A stretch of DNA of 64,000 bases from Hydrogenoanaerobacterium saccharovorans (GTDB taxonomy: Bacteria > Bacillota > Clostridia > Oscillospirales > Ruminococcaceae), in assembly GCF_016901815.1 (NCBI RefSeq), contig NZ_JACSNR010000001.1:310001-374000 (forward strand), written 5' to 3'. Both the position numbers and the translations under genes were made by a program. Numbering within the stretch: the first letter of the stretch is position 1; each line of letters starts with the position of its first letter. Under the pieces are notes generated by a model that worked only from the letters and a program-made list of their open reading frames with translations, did not search any database and was not told the DNA's origin. Of the stretch, positions 1-9,249 are shown piece after piece.

Positions 1-65
1 CGGATTTTTCCTATTCTGGATGCTGTTTTTTCTCCAGAGGGAGGGGTCACACACTCTCTCCGCAT

Positions 66-104
66 AGAAAAACAGACGGCAGGACTTCAGGTTCTGCCGT
101 CTGT
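66..104 (-). terminator. Terminator of the first Rrf2 gene
   Basis: Inverted repeat 72-82 / 94-104 (11 bp, 11-base loop). Read on the minus strand it is followed by a run of T. It lies just past the stop codon of the Rrf2 gene at 137. Bases 1-65 hold nothing else I recognise. Confidence 0.85.
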
Positions 105-136
105 GATCGGTTGGATTGATGGCGCAGTGCGCTTTT

Positions 137-565
137 TTATTGCGGGGTTTCCCCGTGTTTTACCAGGTCGGAGAACTTCACAGCGGTGAGCTTCTCCTTG
201 ACCTCCTCCGAAATCTCCCCATAGATACCACGGAACACACAGTTACAGTCCCCATCGCCGCAGCAGTTCTGACCGCAGTCATAGTCCTGACGCAGACAGC
301 GGCTCAGGGCAAAGGGACCTTCCACTGTTTCGATCACATCATTGAGGGTGATCTCCTCCAGCGGACGGGCAATCTCATAGCCGCCCTGGGTTCCCTTATA
401 GGACTTGATAATGCCGGCTGAAACCAGTTTGCGCAGGATTTTCAGGGAAAAACGCAGCGTCACACCCGTTTCATCCGAAATGCTTTTGGCGTCCATACGC
501 TGACCGTTCTTAGCCAGACAGTGGACGATGCGCACGGCGTAATCCGCCTCCAAGGTGATATGCAT
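137..565 (-). CDS. Rrf2-family transcriptional regulator, cysteine-rich
   Basis: A 142-residue Rrf2 regulator: an N-terminal winged helix (LEADYAVRIVHCLAKNG), a recognition helix and the family motif KGTQGGYEIARP. Rrf2 proteins such as IscR, NsrR and CymR sense Fe-S clusters, nitric oxide or thiol metabolism. The sensor loop at about residues 88-110 has six cysteines (C-x6-C-x3-CC-x4-C-x-C), more than the three of IscR, plus one at residue 16. I chose the ATG at 565 over an in-frame start 18 bases upstream because GGGAGG lies 6 bases before it. The gene stands alone with its own promoter, downstream of rpoD. The signal sensed is unknown. Confidence 0.9.
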   Translation of the reverse strand: MHITLEADYAVRIVHCLAKNGQRMDAKSISDETGVTLRFSLKILRKLVSAGIIKSYKGTQGGYEIARPLEEITLNDVIETVEGPFALSRCLRQDYDCGQNCCGDGDCNCVFRGIYGEISEEVKEKLTAVKFSDLVKHGETPQ

Positions 566-617
566 TCTGATCCTCCCAGACAAAAAGTATACTATAATAG
601 TGCGTTATTCTGTACCC

Positions 618-646
618 AGTATACGCTTCCGGGCCGGATTTGTCAA
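618..646 (-). promoter_or_regulatory. Sigma-A promoter of the Rrf2 gene
   Basis: Minus strand: TTGACA (646-641), 17-base spacer, TATACT (623-618). The 8-base palindrome AGTATACT lies in the leader at 576-583, and AGTATAC recurs at the -10. These may be autoregulatory sites; that part is inference. Confidence 0.75.
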
Positions 647-663
647 GAAAGATCCGGTTAAAA

Positions 664-1758
664 TCAGTCCAGGAAATCCTTGAGCTTCTTGGAACGGCTG
701 GGGTGACGCAGCTTACGCAGAGCCTTGGCCTCGATCTGACGGATACGCTCCCGGGTTACATTGAATTCCTTGCCCACTTCCTCCAGGGTACGGCTGCGGC
801 CGTCCTCCAGACCAAAGCGCAGACGCAGAACCTTTTCCTCCCTGGGAGTCAGGGTCTTGAGCACTTCGCCCAGCTGCTCCTTGAGCAGGGTATGGCTGGC
901 TGCATCAGCCGGAGCCGGGGCGTCATCATCGGGGATAAAGTCGCCCAGATGGCTGTCCTCCTCCTCACCGATGGGGGTCTCCAGCGATACCGGCTCCTGA
1001 GCCACCCGCATGATCTCACGCACCTTGTCCACCGGCATATCCAGGGCAGCGGCAATCTCTTCTGCCGTCGGATCGTGTCCGTTCTGGTGCAGGAGCTGGC
1101 TGCTCACCTTCTTGACCTTGTTGATGGTCTCCACCATGTGTACCGGGATACGGATGGTACGGGCCTGGTCCGCAATGGCACGGGTGATGGCCTGCCGGAT
1201 CCACCAGGTGGCATAGGTGGAGAACTTGAAGCCCTTGGTGTGGTCGAACTTCTCCACGGCCTTGATCAGGCCCAGGTTGCCCTCCTGGATCAGATCCAGG
1301 AACTGCATACCACGGCCCACATACCGCTTGGCAATGCTGACGACCAGACGCAGGTTGGCCTCTGCCAGACGCTTCTTGGCGTAGGCATCGCCCTCTGCCA
1401 TACGCTGGGCCAGTTCCACTTCCTCATCCGGGGAGAGCAGCGGCACCCGTCCGATCTCCTTCAGGTAGACCTTTACCGGGTCATCGATGTTGACGCCGTC
1501 CACAAAGGAGAGGTCCAGGGCATCTTCGCTGTCCTCGCCTTCCAGATCCAGCTTATCCAGATCGTCATCCAGGGAAGCGCCTTCTTCTACGATCTCGATG
1601 TTCTGGCCTTCCAGCATGCTGTACAGCTTGTCGACCTGTTCCACATCGTAATCCAGTTCTTCCAGCGCATCGGTGATGTCCTTGGTGGACAGCTTACCCT
1701 TGGCCTTGCCGCTTTCGATCAGCGAACTGATCACATTCTTCTTATCGGTCGATGCCAT
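664..1758 (-). CDS. rpoD: Primary sigma factor RpoD (sigma-A)
   Basis: A 364-residue housekeeping sigma factor that directs RNA polymerase to -35/-10 promoters. It shows an N-terminal region 1.1-like domain, region 1.2 ([17 protein letters not shown]), the core-binding and -10 motifs of region 2 ([31 protein letters not shown]), region 3 ([13 protein letters not shown]) and the region 4 helix-turn-helix ([28 protein letters not shown]). The ATG at 1758 sits 9 bases after AAGGAG; a TTG two codons earlier is too close to it. It is the last gene of dgt-dnaG-rpoD, 15 bases after dnaG, the usual Firmicute arrangement. Confidence 0.97.
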   Translation of the reverse strand: MASTDKKNVISSLIESGKAKGKLSTKDITDALEELDYDVEQVDKLYSMLEGQNIEIVEEGASLDDDLDKLDLEGEDSEDALDLSFVDGVNIDDPVKVYLKEIGRVPLLSPDEEVELAQRMAEGDAYAKKRLAEANLRLVVSIAKRYVGRGMQFLDLIQEGNLGLIKAVEKFDHTKGFKFSTYATWWIRQAITRAIADQARTIRIPVHMVETINKVKKVSSQLLHQNGHDPTAEEIAAALDMPVDKVREIMRVAQEPVSLETPIGEEEDSHLGDFIPDDDAPAPADAASHTLLKEQLGEVLKTLTPREEKVLRLRFGLEDGRSRTLEEVGKEFNVTRERIRQIEAKALRKLRHPSRSKKLKDFLD

Positions 1759-1773
1759 GCACAACCACTCCTT

Positions 1774-3540
1774 TTATCCTCTTTTATTTTCTGCGATCTT
1801 TTTGATATAGTCATCGAGCTTGTCCGGAGACATCTGCGATACTTCCTCACTGCTCTTCTTCATCCGGCTGGACTGGATGCGGCGGATGTAATCCTCCACC
1901 TGTTCCCGGTCAAACCGGAGGCTGTCGTTGTCGGCAATGAGCCAGGAGAGCCGGGTCATCAGCGCCTCGTCCAATACCTCGGAAAAGGCGGTGAGGGACA
2001 CCGGACGGTTCTCCTCCAGCCGGCGGCACAGCTCGGCAAATATCGTGCGGTTCGAATCGGTGACAAAGTCCTCCGGCCTGATCCGCTCCCGGATAAACCC
2101 GTAGAAATCATTGTTTTTGAGCAGCGCCGCAATGAGCTTGTCCTCCGCCAGTGCCGCACTCATATTCCGGGCACGCTGGGGGTCCTTGCGGTTGATCTCC
2201 ACCTCCTGGGGGGCAGGACGGAGATCGGCGGTCTGCTGCTTCTTCTGTTCGGCGGTGCGTTTTTTCCGCCACTGGCTCTGCACCTGCTGCCGGAACGCCT
2301 CGGCGGAAACCCCCAGTTCCCCGGCCCAGCGGCTGATGTAAATATCCCGCTCCACCGGGTTCGGCAGCCCGGCGATGAGGTTCGCCAGCTCGCCCAGGAA
2401 CCGCACCTTGCCCTCATCGGTGGTGAGGTCGTGCCGCTCCCGCAGCCGGGCGATGGCATATTCCGCCGCGCTGCTGCTCCCGTCCAGCAGGAGCTTGAAG
2501 CGGGTGGCGCCGTACTTCTTGATGAACTCGTCCGGGTCCTTGGCGCCTTCGATTTTCAGCACCCGCACCTTGACGCCGATCTCATCAAACAGCGCCGTAG
2601 CACGGCGGGTGGCCTTCTGTCCGGCCTCATCCGAGTCGTAGGCCAGGATCACCTCATCGGTGTAATGGGCGATGAGCCGGGCCTGCTCAGGGGTGAGCGC
2701 CGTGCCCAGGGTGGCAACAGCGTTGTCAAACCCCGCCTGGTGCATGGACACCGTATCCATGTACCCCTCACAGAGGATCAGCCGCTTGTCGGCGGCGTTC
2801 TTTGCGAAGTTCATGGCAAAGAGGTTCCGGCTCTTTTTGTAAGCCAGGGTATCCGACGAGTTGAGGTACTTGGGCCCCTTATCCGAGCTGAGCACCCGCC
2901 CGCCGAAGCCGATGACATTGCCCCGCAGGTCGATGATGGGAAAGATCACCCGTCCCCGGAAGGTATCGTAGACGCTGCCGTTCCGCCCCTTGATGACCAG
3001 GGCGGCATCCAGCATCTCCTCCCAGGAGTAGCCCTTCTGCTGGAGGTGATCCCGGAGGGCATTCCAGCTGTCCGGGGCATAGCCCAGGCCGAACCGGATG
3101 ATCATCTTCTTGTCCATGCCCCGGTTCGCCAGGTATTCCAGTCCCCGGCGGTCCTCCCCTTTCACCAGACACCGGTGGAAGAACCGTGCCGCTTCCCGGT
3201 TCATCTCCAGGATGCGCATCCGGCGTTTGCCGGTGCGGTCCTCGGCGGTGTTCTCGGGCATGGGCAGTCCGGCTTTTTCCGCCAGGAACTTCACCGCTTC
3301 GATATACTCGAGATTCTCGGCCCGCATGATGAAGCTGATGGCATCGCCGCCGGCTCCGCAGCCGAAGCAGTAGAAGGACTGGCTCTCGGGATAGACCACA
3401 AAGGAAGGGGTCTTTTCCGAATGGAAGGGACAGAGCCCTTTGAGATTGCGTCCCGCCCGTTTGAGCAGGACATAGGAGGAGATCAGCGATTCGATGTCAC
3501 ACCGCTGTTTGAGTTCCTCCAGAAAACTATCCGGTATCAT
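1774..3540 (-). CDS. dnaG: DNA primase DnaG
   Basis: Primase (588 residues) making RNA primers at the replication fork. The N-terminal zinc ribbon is visible (CPFHSEKTPSF then FYCFGCGAGGD, about residues 37-67). The TOPRIM core has LILCEGYMD and the acidic YDSDEAGQKATRRA, and the C-terminal part is the helicase-interaction region. The start follows GGAGG by 7 bases. It sits 23 bases after dgt and 15 before rpoD, so the three are probably co-transcribed. Length is normal for the family. Confidence 0.97.
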   Translation of the reverse strand: MIPDSFLEELKQRCDIESLISSYVLLKRAGRNLKGLCPFHSEKTPSFVVYPESQSFYCFGCGAGGDAISFIMRAENLEYIEAVKFLAEKAGLPMPENTAEDRTGKRRMRILEMNREAARFFHRCLVKGEDRRGLEYLANRGMDKKMIIRFGLGYAPDSWNALRDHLQQKGYSWEEMLDAALVIKGRNGSVYDTFRGRVIFPIIDLRGNVIGFGGRVLSSDKGPKYLNSSDTLAYKKSRNLFAMNFAKNAADKRLILCEGYMDTVSMHQAGFDNAVATLGTALTPEQARLIAHYTDEVILAYDSDEAGQKATRRATALFDEIGVKVRVLKIEGAKDPDEFIKKYGATRFKLLLDGSSSAAEYAIARLRERHDLTTDEGKVRFLGELANLIAGLPNPVERDIYISRWAGELGVSAEAFRQQVQSQWRKKRTAEQKKQQTADLRPAPQEVEINRKDPQRARNMSAALAEDKLIAALLKNNDFYGFIRERIRPEDFVTDSNRTIFAELCRRLEENRPVSLTAFSEVLDEALMTRLSWLIADNDSLRFDREQVEDYIRRIQSSRMKKSSEEVSQMSPDKLDDYIKKIAENKRG

Positions 3541-3563
3541 GGCGCTGCCTCCTTCCTGCCGGA

Positions 3564-4562
3564 TCAGAGCTGCCAGAATTTCGGGATCAGCAGCTCCTCA
3601 CACAGCGATACTGCATAACGGTCGCTCATGCCGGAGATATAGTCGCAGGCGGCACGCTCGGCACCCTCCTGCTCGGCGATGCGGCGGTATTCCTCGGGCA
3701 TCTTTTCCACATGGGCAGTGAAGTGGGTGTAGAGATACTTCACCAGATCCCTGGCCTTGCCCTCCTCCCCCTTGGCCTTGGGGTTGCGGTAGACTGCCTC
3801 AAACATGAAGCTGATGAGCCGCTCATAGGTTTTCTGCATCTCCGGGCTCATGGTGATATCGTCTGCGCTGTTTTCCACAATATTCATCACCAGAGCGGTG
3901 ATCCGGTCGGATTTGGTGCGCCCCAGCACATACTTGATGTCAAAGGGGATATCCTCTTCGGTGAGCACCCCGGCCCGGATGGCGTCCTCGATGTCGTGGT
4001 TTATGTAGGCGATCTTGTCGGCATACCGCAGCACCCGGCCCTCAAAGGTCTGGGCGGACGGACAGCCGCTGGAATGGCACCGGATGGCGTCCCGTACCTC
4101 CCAGGTGAGGTTGAGCCCCTTGCCGTCATTTTCCAGGCGTTCCGCCACCCGGACGCTCTGCTCGTTGTGGTCGAACCCCAGCGGACAGATCTCCCGCAGG
4201 GCATATTCCCCGGCGTGACCGAAGGGGGTATGGCCGATGTCATGTCCCATGGCGGCGGCCTCCACCAGGTCCTCGTTGAGGCCCAGAGCCCGGGCGATGG
4301 TCCGGCCGATCTGGCTGACTTCCAGCGTATGGGTCAGCCGGGTGCGGTAGTGGTCCCCCTCCGGGGAGAGAAAGACCTGGGTCTTGTGCTTGAGCCGCCT
4401 AAAGGACTTGGAATGGATGATCCGGTCCCGGTCCCGCTGGTACTCGGTACGGATGGGACAGGGCTCTGCCGGAAACTGCCGGCCCCGGCTCTCGGCGCTC
4501 AATGACGCCATGGGCGACAGGGTCTGCCGCTCCCGTTCTTCCAGTTTTTCCCGGATGGTCAT
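3564..4562 (-). CDS. dgt: Deoxyguanosinetriphosphate triphosphohydrolase-like protein
   Basis: A 332-residue HD-domain dNTP triphosphohydrolase of the Dgt type, which removes triphosphate from dGTP or other dNTPs and so tunes nucleotide pools. Metal-ligand signatures are seen: RLTHTLEVSQI, then MGHDIGHTPFGHAGE, and a later aspartate in YADKIAYINHDIEDA. The ATG at 4562 follows AAGGAGGGG; a start 24 bases upstream lacks this spacing. As first gene of the dgt-dnaG-rpoD cluster it fits a replication role. Substrate range cannot be told from sequence. Confidence 0.93.
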   Translation of the reverse strand: MTIREKLEERERQTLSPMASLSAESRGRQFPAEPCPIRTEYQRDRDRIIHSKSFRRLKHKTQVFLSPEGDHYRTRLTHTLEVSQIGRTIARALGLNEDLVEAAAMGHDIGHTPFGHAGEYALREICPLGFDHNEQSVRVAERLENDGKGLNLTWEVRDAIRCHSSGCPSAQTFEGRVLRYADKIAYINHDIEDAIRAGVLTEEDIPFDIKYVLGRTKSDRITALVMNIVENSADDITMSPEMQKTYERLISFMFEAVYRNPKAKGEEGKARDLVKYLYTHFTAHVEKMPEEYRRIAEQEGAERAACDYISGMSDRYAVSLCEELLIPKFWQL

Positions 4563-4661
4563 GGACTTTCCCCTCCTTTCTGACAAAATCAGCTCTACTT
4601 TATATATACCGGATTTTTTTGAATCTCCCCCTTGATTTTTTGAAAAAGGGGAGAAGTTTAC

Positions 4662-4709
4662 AAAATCCCCCGCTGCTTTTACGGCAAAACACCAAAAGCA
4701 TGGGGGATC
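4662..4709 (-). terminator. Terminator of yigZ
   Basis: A two-part stem: ATCCCCC/GGGGGAT outside and TGCTTTT/AAAAGCA inside. On the minus strand it is followed by TTTTG, just after the YigZ stop. Confidence 0.65.
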
Positions 4710-4736
4710 TGTTCGGATTTTCGGATACTCACCCGA

Positions 4737-5366
4737 TCATTCCGGGATCTCGTCGAAGCGATGTTCCAGCTCATAGGGCACCACCGTGGCACTGGTGAGC
4801 TCGGTGAGCTCCTTCCGGAACGCCTCGATGTACTTGTCCTTGATGAGGATCTGCATGCGCACTGCCGCCCCGAAGTCGCTCTCCAGCGTGACAGTGTGGT
4901 ACTTGGGCAGGATATAGGTGATCTTGCCGTACTGCCCGTAGTCAATGTCCATCTGCAGCACGGTACAGGGGCTCATCACCCGGGGACGGGCTGCCCGGAC
5001 CGCAATGGCAGCGCCCTCGGTATAGGCACGCACCAATCCGCCGGCTCCCAGCAGGGTGCCGCCGAAATACCGGGTCACCACTACCACCGCATCCACAATA
5101 CCGCTCTTCTGCAGCACATCCAGAACCGGGATTCCCGCGGTTCCCTGGGGCTCGCCATCGTCCGAATACCGGCGCACCTGCCCTTCCCGCAGAGCATAGG
5201 CATAGACATTGTGGCTGGCCTCCCGGTGCTGGGCACGGATCTCGTTTACAAAGGCGATGGCCTCTTCCTCGGTGGTCACCGGCTTGGCATAGCCGATGAA
5301 CCGGGACCGCTTTTCCACAAATTCATCGGTACCATAGTCCGCCAGGGTGGTATACTCTGCCTGCAT
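4737..5366 (-). CDS. yigZ: YigZ/IMPACT-family protein
   Basis: A 209-residue protein of the YigZ (UPF0029/IMPACT) family, with the signatures YSDDGEPQGTAGIP and VVTRYFGGTLLGAGGLVRAY and a C-terminal ferredoxin-like domain. Eukaryotic IMPACT relatives act in translation control; the bacterial role is unsettled. The ATG at 5366 is preceded by GGAGG, so an upstream in-frame start (19 codons earlier) was rejected. It is downstream of rpmE with a strong hairpin between them. Confidence 0.9.
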   Translation of the reverse strand: MQAEYTTLADYGTDEFVEKRSRFIGYAKPVTTEEEAIAFVNEIRAQHREASHNVYAYALREGQVRRYSDDGEPQGTAGIPVLDVLQKSGIVDAVVVVTRYFGGTLLGAGGLVRAYTEGAAIAVRAARPRVMSPCTVLQMDIDYGQYGKITYILPKYHTVTLESDFGAAVRMQILIKDKYIEAFRKELTELTSATVVPYELEHRFDEIPE

Positions 5367-5395
5367 GGCAGTTCCTCCTCTCCGACAACAGAAAT

Positions 5396-5429
5396 GGAGC
5401 GGTGCAAAAAACGCTTCTTGCACCGCTCC
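5396..5429 (-). terminator. Perfect 12-bp hairpin after rpmE
   Basis: Arms 5396-5407 and 5418-5429 pair perfectly over a 10-base loop. Only a weak T run follows on the minus strand (ATTTCTG). It may be a weak terminator of rpmE or an RNA-stability element before yigZ. Confidence 0.5.
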
Positions 5430-5480
5430 GCGATCATTTCTATTAAGACGCTGCCGTCCTTCTGCAAAGGTGCGATCAGC

Positions 5481-5684
5481 TTACTTGCCCATATTGAAGC
5501 GCTTGTTGAATCTGTCAACACGACCGCCGGAATCAACCAGCTTCTGCTTACCTGTATAGAACGGGTGGCACTTGGAGCAGACCTCGACTCTGATCTCAGG
5601 CTTGGTGGATCTTGTCTCAATCACTTCGCCGCAGGCACAAATGATCTTTGCGTCCTGGTACTTGGGATGGATACCATTTTTCAT
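5481..5684 (-). CDS. rpmE: 50S ribosomal protein L31
   Basis: A 67-residue zinc-containing (C+) form of L31. It starts [10 protein letters not shown], and the zinc ligands are in IICACGEV and [12 protein letters not shown]31 bridges the ribosomal subunits. I chose the ATG at 5684 because homology begins there and the length fits the family (66-70 residues). Having the C+ form suggests a paralogous zinc-free form could be elsewhere in the genome; none is in this window. Confidence 0.97.
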   Translation of the reverse strand: MKNGIHPKYQDAKIICACGEVIETRSTKPEIRVEVCSKCHPFYTGKQKLVDSGGRVDRFNKRFNMGK

Positions 5685-5801
5685 TTTTGTCACCTCTTTC
5701 GCCCACCGGCACAATTGTAACAGTAGTATGTTATCATAAACCGCCGCAAAAAGCAAGGGCTTTTCCGGCTTTTTACAAAAAACTTTTTGGGGATTTCAGG
5801 C

Positions 5802-7481
5802 TTACAGTCCGGCGGCTCCGGTCATGGCAGCACGCAGGGCACCATACCGCTGGAGGCACTCCTCCCGGCTGCCCGCCCGCACAGTAAAGTAGAGCTTGAG
5901 CTTGGGTTCGGTGCCCGACGGACGGACTGTAACCGCACAGCCGTCTGCCAGCTCCCAGGTGAGCACATCCGCCGAGGGCAGACCGGTTGCGGAGGTATCC
6001 CGGTAGTCGGTGAAACCGGTGACCGCAGTTCCGGCGATCTCCGGGAGATGCTCTGCCCGCAGATGGTCCATCACAGCGCCCATCCGATCCATGGCGCCGG
6101 CTCCGGCAAAGGCAAAGCTGTCTGCCTTGGTGTAGTAGGTGCCGTACTCGGCATAGAGTCCGTCCATCACCGCGCAGAGGGTCCTGCCCTCCAGCTTGTA
6201 ATGGGCAGCCATCTCGCATACCAGCAGAGCGGCGTTCACGGCGTCCTTATCCCGGACATGCATGCCGGTGAGATAGCCGCAGCTCTCCTCAAAGCCCATG
6301 AGGAAGCGTTCCGGCTCCCCGGCGGACACGAGCTGATTCATCACATCGCCGATGTATTTGAACCCGGTGAGTACCCGGCGCATCTCCACGCCCCAGTGCT
6401 CTGCCACCCGGGCTGCCATGGGGGTGGACACAATGCTCATCACTGCCACCGGATTCCGGGGCATGGTGCCCTGGGCAGTGCGCTGCCGGCAGATATAGTC
6501 CAGCAGCAGGACACCCAGCTCATTGCCGGTGAAGAGCCGCCAGCTGCCGTCTGCTTCAGGGGCAGCCACACCGATGCGGTCGCTGTCCGGGTCAGTGGCA
6601 AAGGCGATGTCCGCCTGGATGTACCGGCCCAGATCCAGAGTCATCTTCATGGTGTCGGGGTTCTCGGGGTTCGGAGAGGGACAGGTGGGGAAATCCCCGT
6701 TGGGACGGGACTGGTCCGCCACCACATAGATCTCCTCCAGGCCTGCCCGGGAGAGCGCCGCAATGACGCTCTTGTGACCGGCGCCGTTGAGGGGCGAATA
6801 GGCGATCTTCAGCCCGCTCTTCCGGAAGATACCCGGCTCCAGCTGCAGCCGGAGCACCGCTTCGATATAGCCGTCAATGAACTCCTGGGTGAGGTATTCG
6901 ATGGTTCCGTTTTGGAGCCCCTCCTCCAGGCTGCTCCGGCGCACGCCGTCAAAGGGGTCCACCGAGGCGATGGCTTCACTCACCCGCCGGGCAAACTCCG
7001 ATACGATCTGACCGCCGGTGTGGTCATAGACCTTGTAGCCGTTGTACTCCGGGGGATTGTGGCTGGCGGTGATCATGATGCCGCTCTGACAGCCCAGTTC
7101 CCGCACCGCATAGGAGAGCGCCGGAGTGGGCATCAGCTCGGGATAGATCCACACATGCACGCCGTTGGCAGCCAGAATCCCGGCTGCCTCCTCGGCAAAT
7201 TCCCGGGAGAAATGGCGGCTGTCGTAGGCGATGGCAACGCCGGGACAGTCATGATCCTCCAGCAGCACCCGGGCCAGACCCTGGGTGGCTTTGCCCACTG
7301 TGAGGCGGTTCATCCGGGCAGTGCCGGCATCCAGGATGCCCCGCAGTCCGGCAGTGCCGAATTCCAGTTCCCCGCCGAAGCACTCTGCCAGCAGTTCCGG
7401 ATCAGCGGTGATCTCCGCAGCCCGGGCTGCCAGCTCCGCACCGGCCTTGTCCGGGTCGAGCCAGCGTCTGTCAAATTCCAT
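5802..7481 (-). CDS. Phosphoglucomutase/phosphomannomutase (alpha-D-phosphohexomutase)
   Basis: A 559-residue alpha-D-phosphohexomutase that interconverts hexose 1- and 6-phosphates. The catalytic serine loop TASHNPPEYNGYK, the metal loop DPDSDR, the sugar loop GFEESCGY and the phosphate-binding tail (RPSGTEPKLKLYF) are all present. FGTAGLRG near the N-terminus is typical of the Firmicute PgcA group. The ATG at 7481 lies 8 bases after AGGA; another ATG two codons upstream is too close. It stands alone between rpmE and comM. Confidence 0.94.
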   Translation of the reverse strand: MEFDRRWLDPDKAGAELAARAAEITADPELLAECFGGELEFGTAGLRGILDAGTARMNRLTVGKATQGLARVLLEDHDCPGVAIAYDSRHFSREFAEEAAGILAANGVHVWIYPELMPTPALSYAVRELGCQSGIMITASHNPPEYNGYKVYDHTGGQIVSEFARRVSEAIASVDPFDGVRRSSLEEGLQNGTIEYLTQEFIDGYIEAVLRLQLEPGIFRKSGLKIAYSPLNGAGHKSVIAALSRAGLEEIYVVADQSRPNGDFPTCPSPNPENPDTMKMTLDLGRYIQADIAFATDPDSDRIGVAAPEADGSWRLFTGNELGVLLLDYICRQRTAQGTMPRNPVAVMSIVSTPMAARVAEHWGVEMRRVLTGFKYIGDVMNQLVSAGEPERFLMGFEESCGYLTGMHVRDKDAVNAALLVCEMAAHYKLEGRTLCAVMDGLYAEYGTYYTKADSFAFAGAGAMDRMGAVMDHLRAEHLPEIAGTAVTGFTDYRDTSATGLPSADVLTWELADGCAVTVRPSGTEPKLKLYFTVRAGSREECLQRYGALRAAMTGAAGL

Positions 7482-7661
7482 CTTCATCGTCCTTTCCGCC
7501 GGAGTGGTCCGGCCTGTCTTTTCCACTGTCTATCATAGTATCCGCCCCCGGCGGGTGTCAACCGTTCTTTTCTGAATTTTCCGCGAAATCTTCCGCTTCC
7601 CTTTGCCTGGAAAAAGCGGTATAATTTTCCTGAGAACAGCTCAGAAAGAGGGTATTCCGTC

Positions 7662-9191
7662 ATGTTTTCCAGTGTCAGCAGCTTCGGACTCACCGGCATC
7701 GCCTGCTACCCCGTCACCGTGGAGGCGGATGTGAGCCGGGCTTTCCCCTGTTTTGAAATCGTCGGCCTGCCCGATGCCGCCGTCAAGGAATCCAAGGACC
7801 GGGTGCGCTCCGCCATGAAAAACTGCGGCATGGAATTCCCGTCCAGCCGGGTGGTGGTGAACCTCGCCCCTGCCGACACCAAAAAGACCGGCGCCATCTA
7901 CGACCTGCCCATTCTGGTGGGAATCCTCTGCTCCACCGGGGCGCTGCCGGCCCTGCCCGAGGGACTGGCCCTGGTGGGAGAACTCTCGCTGGACGGGCAC
8001 CTGCGCCCGGTGAACGGAATCCTCTCGATGGTGGCGGATGCCCGGCGGCGGGGACTGCCCGGCATCATAATCCCCCGGGCCAATGCCGCCGAGGGAGCGG
8101 TGTTCCCCGACTTTCCGGTCTATGCCGCCGACTCGGTGGAGGAGGTACTGCGGCACCTCCGGGGTGAGGAGATCCTGCCGCTGGCCTCCAGCCTGCCCGT
8201 TTCCGCTGAACCCGAAGCCCCCTGTCCCGACTTTGCGGACGTCAAGGGGCAGCCGGTGGCCCGGCGGGCGGCAGAGGTAGCTGCTGCCGGCGGACACAAC
8301 CTGCTCCTGCTGGGGTCGCCGGGCTCGGGCAAGAGCATGATCGCCCAGCGGCTCCCCTCCATTCTGCCTGAACTGAGCTTTGAGGAATCCATCGAAACCA
8401 CCCAGATCCACTCCATCGCCGGACTGCTGCCCCAGGGGGTCTCGCTGCTCCGGAACCGCCCCTTCCGGGCGCCCCATCACACCGTTTCGGCGGCGGGGCT
8501 CACCGGCGGCGGCTCCAATCCCCGTCCCGGCGAGATCAGCCTGGCCCACAACGGCGTACTGTTCCTGGACGAGCTGCCGGAGTTTTCCCGGTCGGCGCTG
8601 GAAGCCCTGCGCCAGCCCATGGAGAACAGCCGGGTGACCATCTCCCGGGCCGGCGGCAGTGTGACCTATCCCAGCCGGATCATGGCGGTGGCGGCGATGA
8701 ACCCCTGTCCCTGCGGCTACTACGGACACCCCGACCGCCCCTGCACCTGCACCCCGTCGGCAATCAAGCGCTATCTGGGACGGGTGAGCGGCCCGCTGCT
8801 CGACCGCCTGGACATCCAGGTGGAGGTGGCGCCGGTGCGGTATGAGGATCTGGCCTCCGCCTCCCGGGAGGAGGGCTCGGCTGCCATCCGGGAGCGGGTG
8901 GCGGCGGCCCGGAAGATCCAGCAGACCCGGCTGGCCCCCTATGGCGAGAGCTGCAATGCCCGCATTCCCGCCGGGGCACTGGGGGAGGTCTGTCCGCTCA
9001 CACCGGCGGCAGACCGGATTCTGCAGATGGCCTTTGAACGGCTGAATCTGTCCGGACGGGCCTACGACCGCATTCTCAAGATCGCCCGGACCATTGCCGA
9101 TCTGGATGGAAGTGAGCGCATCGACACCCCGCATATCACCGAGGCGATCCAGTACCGGTCCCTGGACCGGAAGTACTGGGCCGGACGATAG
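7662..9191 (+). CDS. comM: ComM/YifB-family Mg-chelatase-like AAA+ ATPase
   Basis: A 509-residue protein with an N-terminal Lon-protease-like fold (SFGLTGIACYPVTVEADVSRAFPCFEIVGLPDAAVKE begins it), then an AAA+ domain with Walker A GSPGSGKSM (about residue 217) and Walker B VLFLDELPEF (about 300). A cysteine cluster (NPCPCGYYGHPDRPCTC) and the C-terminal Mg-chelatase-like region follow. In naturally transformable bacteria ComM is a helicase that helps branch migration during DNA uptake. The family is also common in species without known competence, so competence is not implied here. Confidence 0.93.
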   Translation: MFSSVSSFGLTGIACYPVTVEADVSRAFPCFEIVGLPDAAVKESKDRVRSAMKNCGMEFPSSRVVVNLAPADTKKTGAIYDLPILVGILCSTGALPALPEGLALVGELSLDGHLRPVNGILSMVADARRRGLPGIIIPRANAAEGAVFPDFPVYAADSVEEVLRHLRGEEILPLASSLPVSAEPEAPCPDFADVKGQPVARRAAEVAAAGGHNLLLLGSPGSGKSMIAQRLPSILPELSFEESIETTQIHSIAGLLPQGVSLLRNRPFRAPHHTVSAAGLTGGGSNPRPGEISLAHNGVLFLDELPEFSRSALEALRQPMENSRVTISRAGGSVTYPSRIMAVAAMNPCPCGYYGHPDRPCTCTPSAIKRYLGRVSGPLLDRLDIQVEVAPVRYEDLASASREEGSAAIRERVAAARKIQQTRLAPYGESCNARIPAGALGEVCPLTPAADRILQMAFERLNLSGRAYDRILKIARTIADLDGSERIDTPHITEAIQYRSLDRKYWAGR

Positions 9192-9202
9192 AAAACTGCA
9201 TC

Positions 9203-9249
9203 AAAAAACGGCTGTCCTCCCGAAGCGGGAGCGGACAGCCGTTCTTTTT
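9203..9249. terminator. Bidirectional terminator between comM and the TraX-like gene
   Basis: AACGGCTGTCC (9207-9217) pairs with GGACAGCCGTT (9233-9243). It has a run of A before and TCTTTTTATA after, so it can serve both converging genes. Confidence 0.9.

Noticed and set aside
576-625. A firm Rrf2 operator at AGTATACT/AGTATAC
   Set aside because: Only short AT palindromes near a -10 box; could be chance, so not listed as an operator.
640-3618. A 992-codon open frame on the plus strand opposite dnaG and rpoD
   Set aside because: It is the reverse-strand shadow of two well-identified genes in GC-rich DNA; no domain and no ribosome site.
7662-9191. comM as proof of natural competence
   Set aside because: ComM is widespread in species without known transformation and no com uptake genes are in the window.
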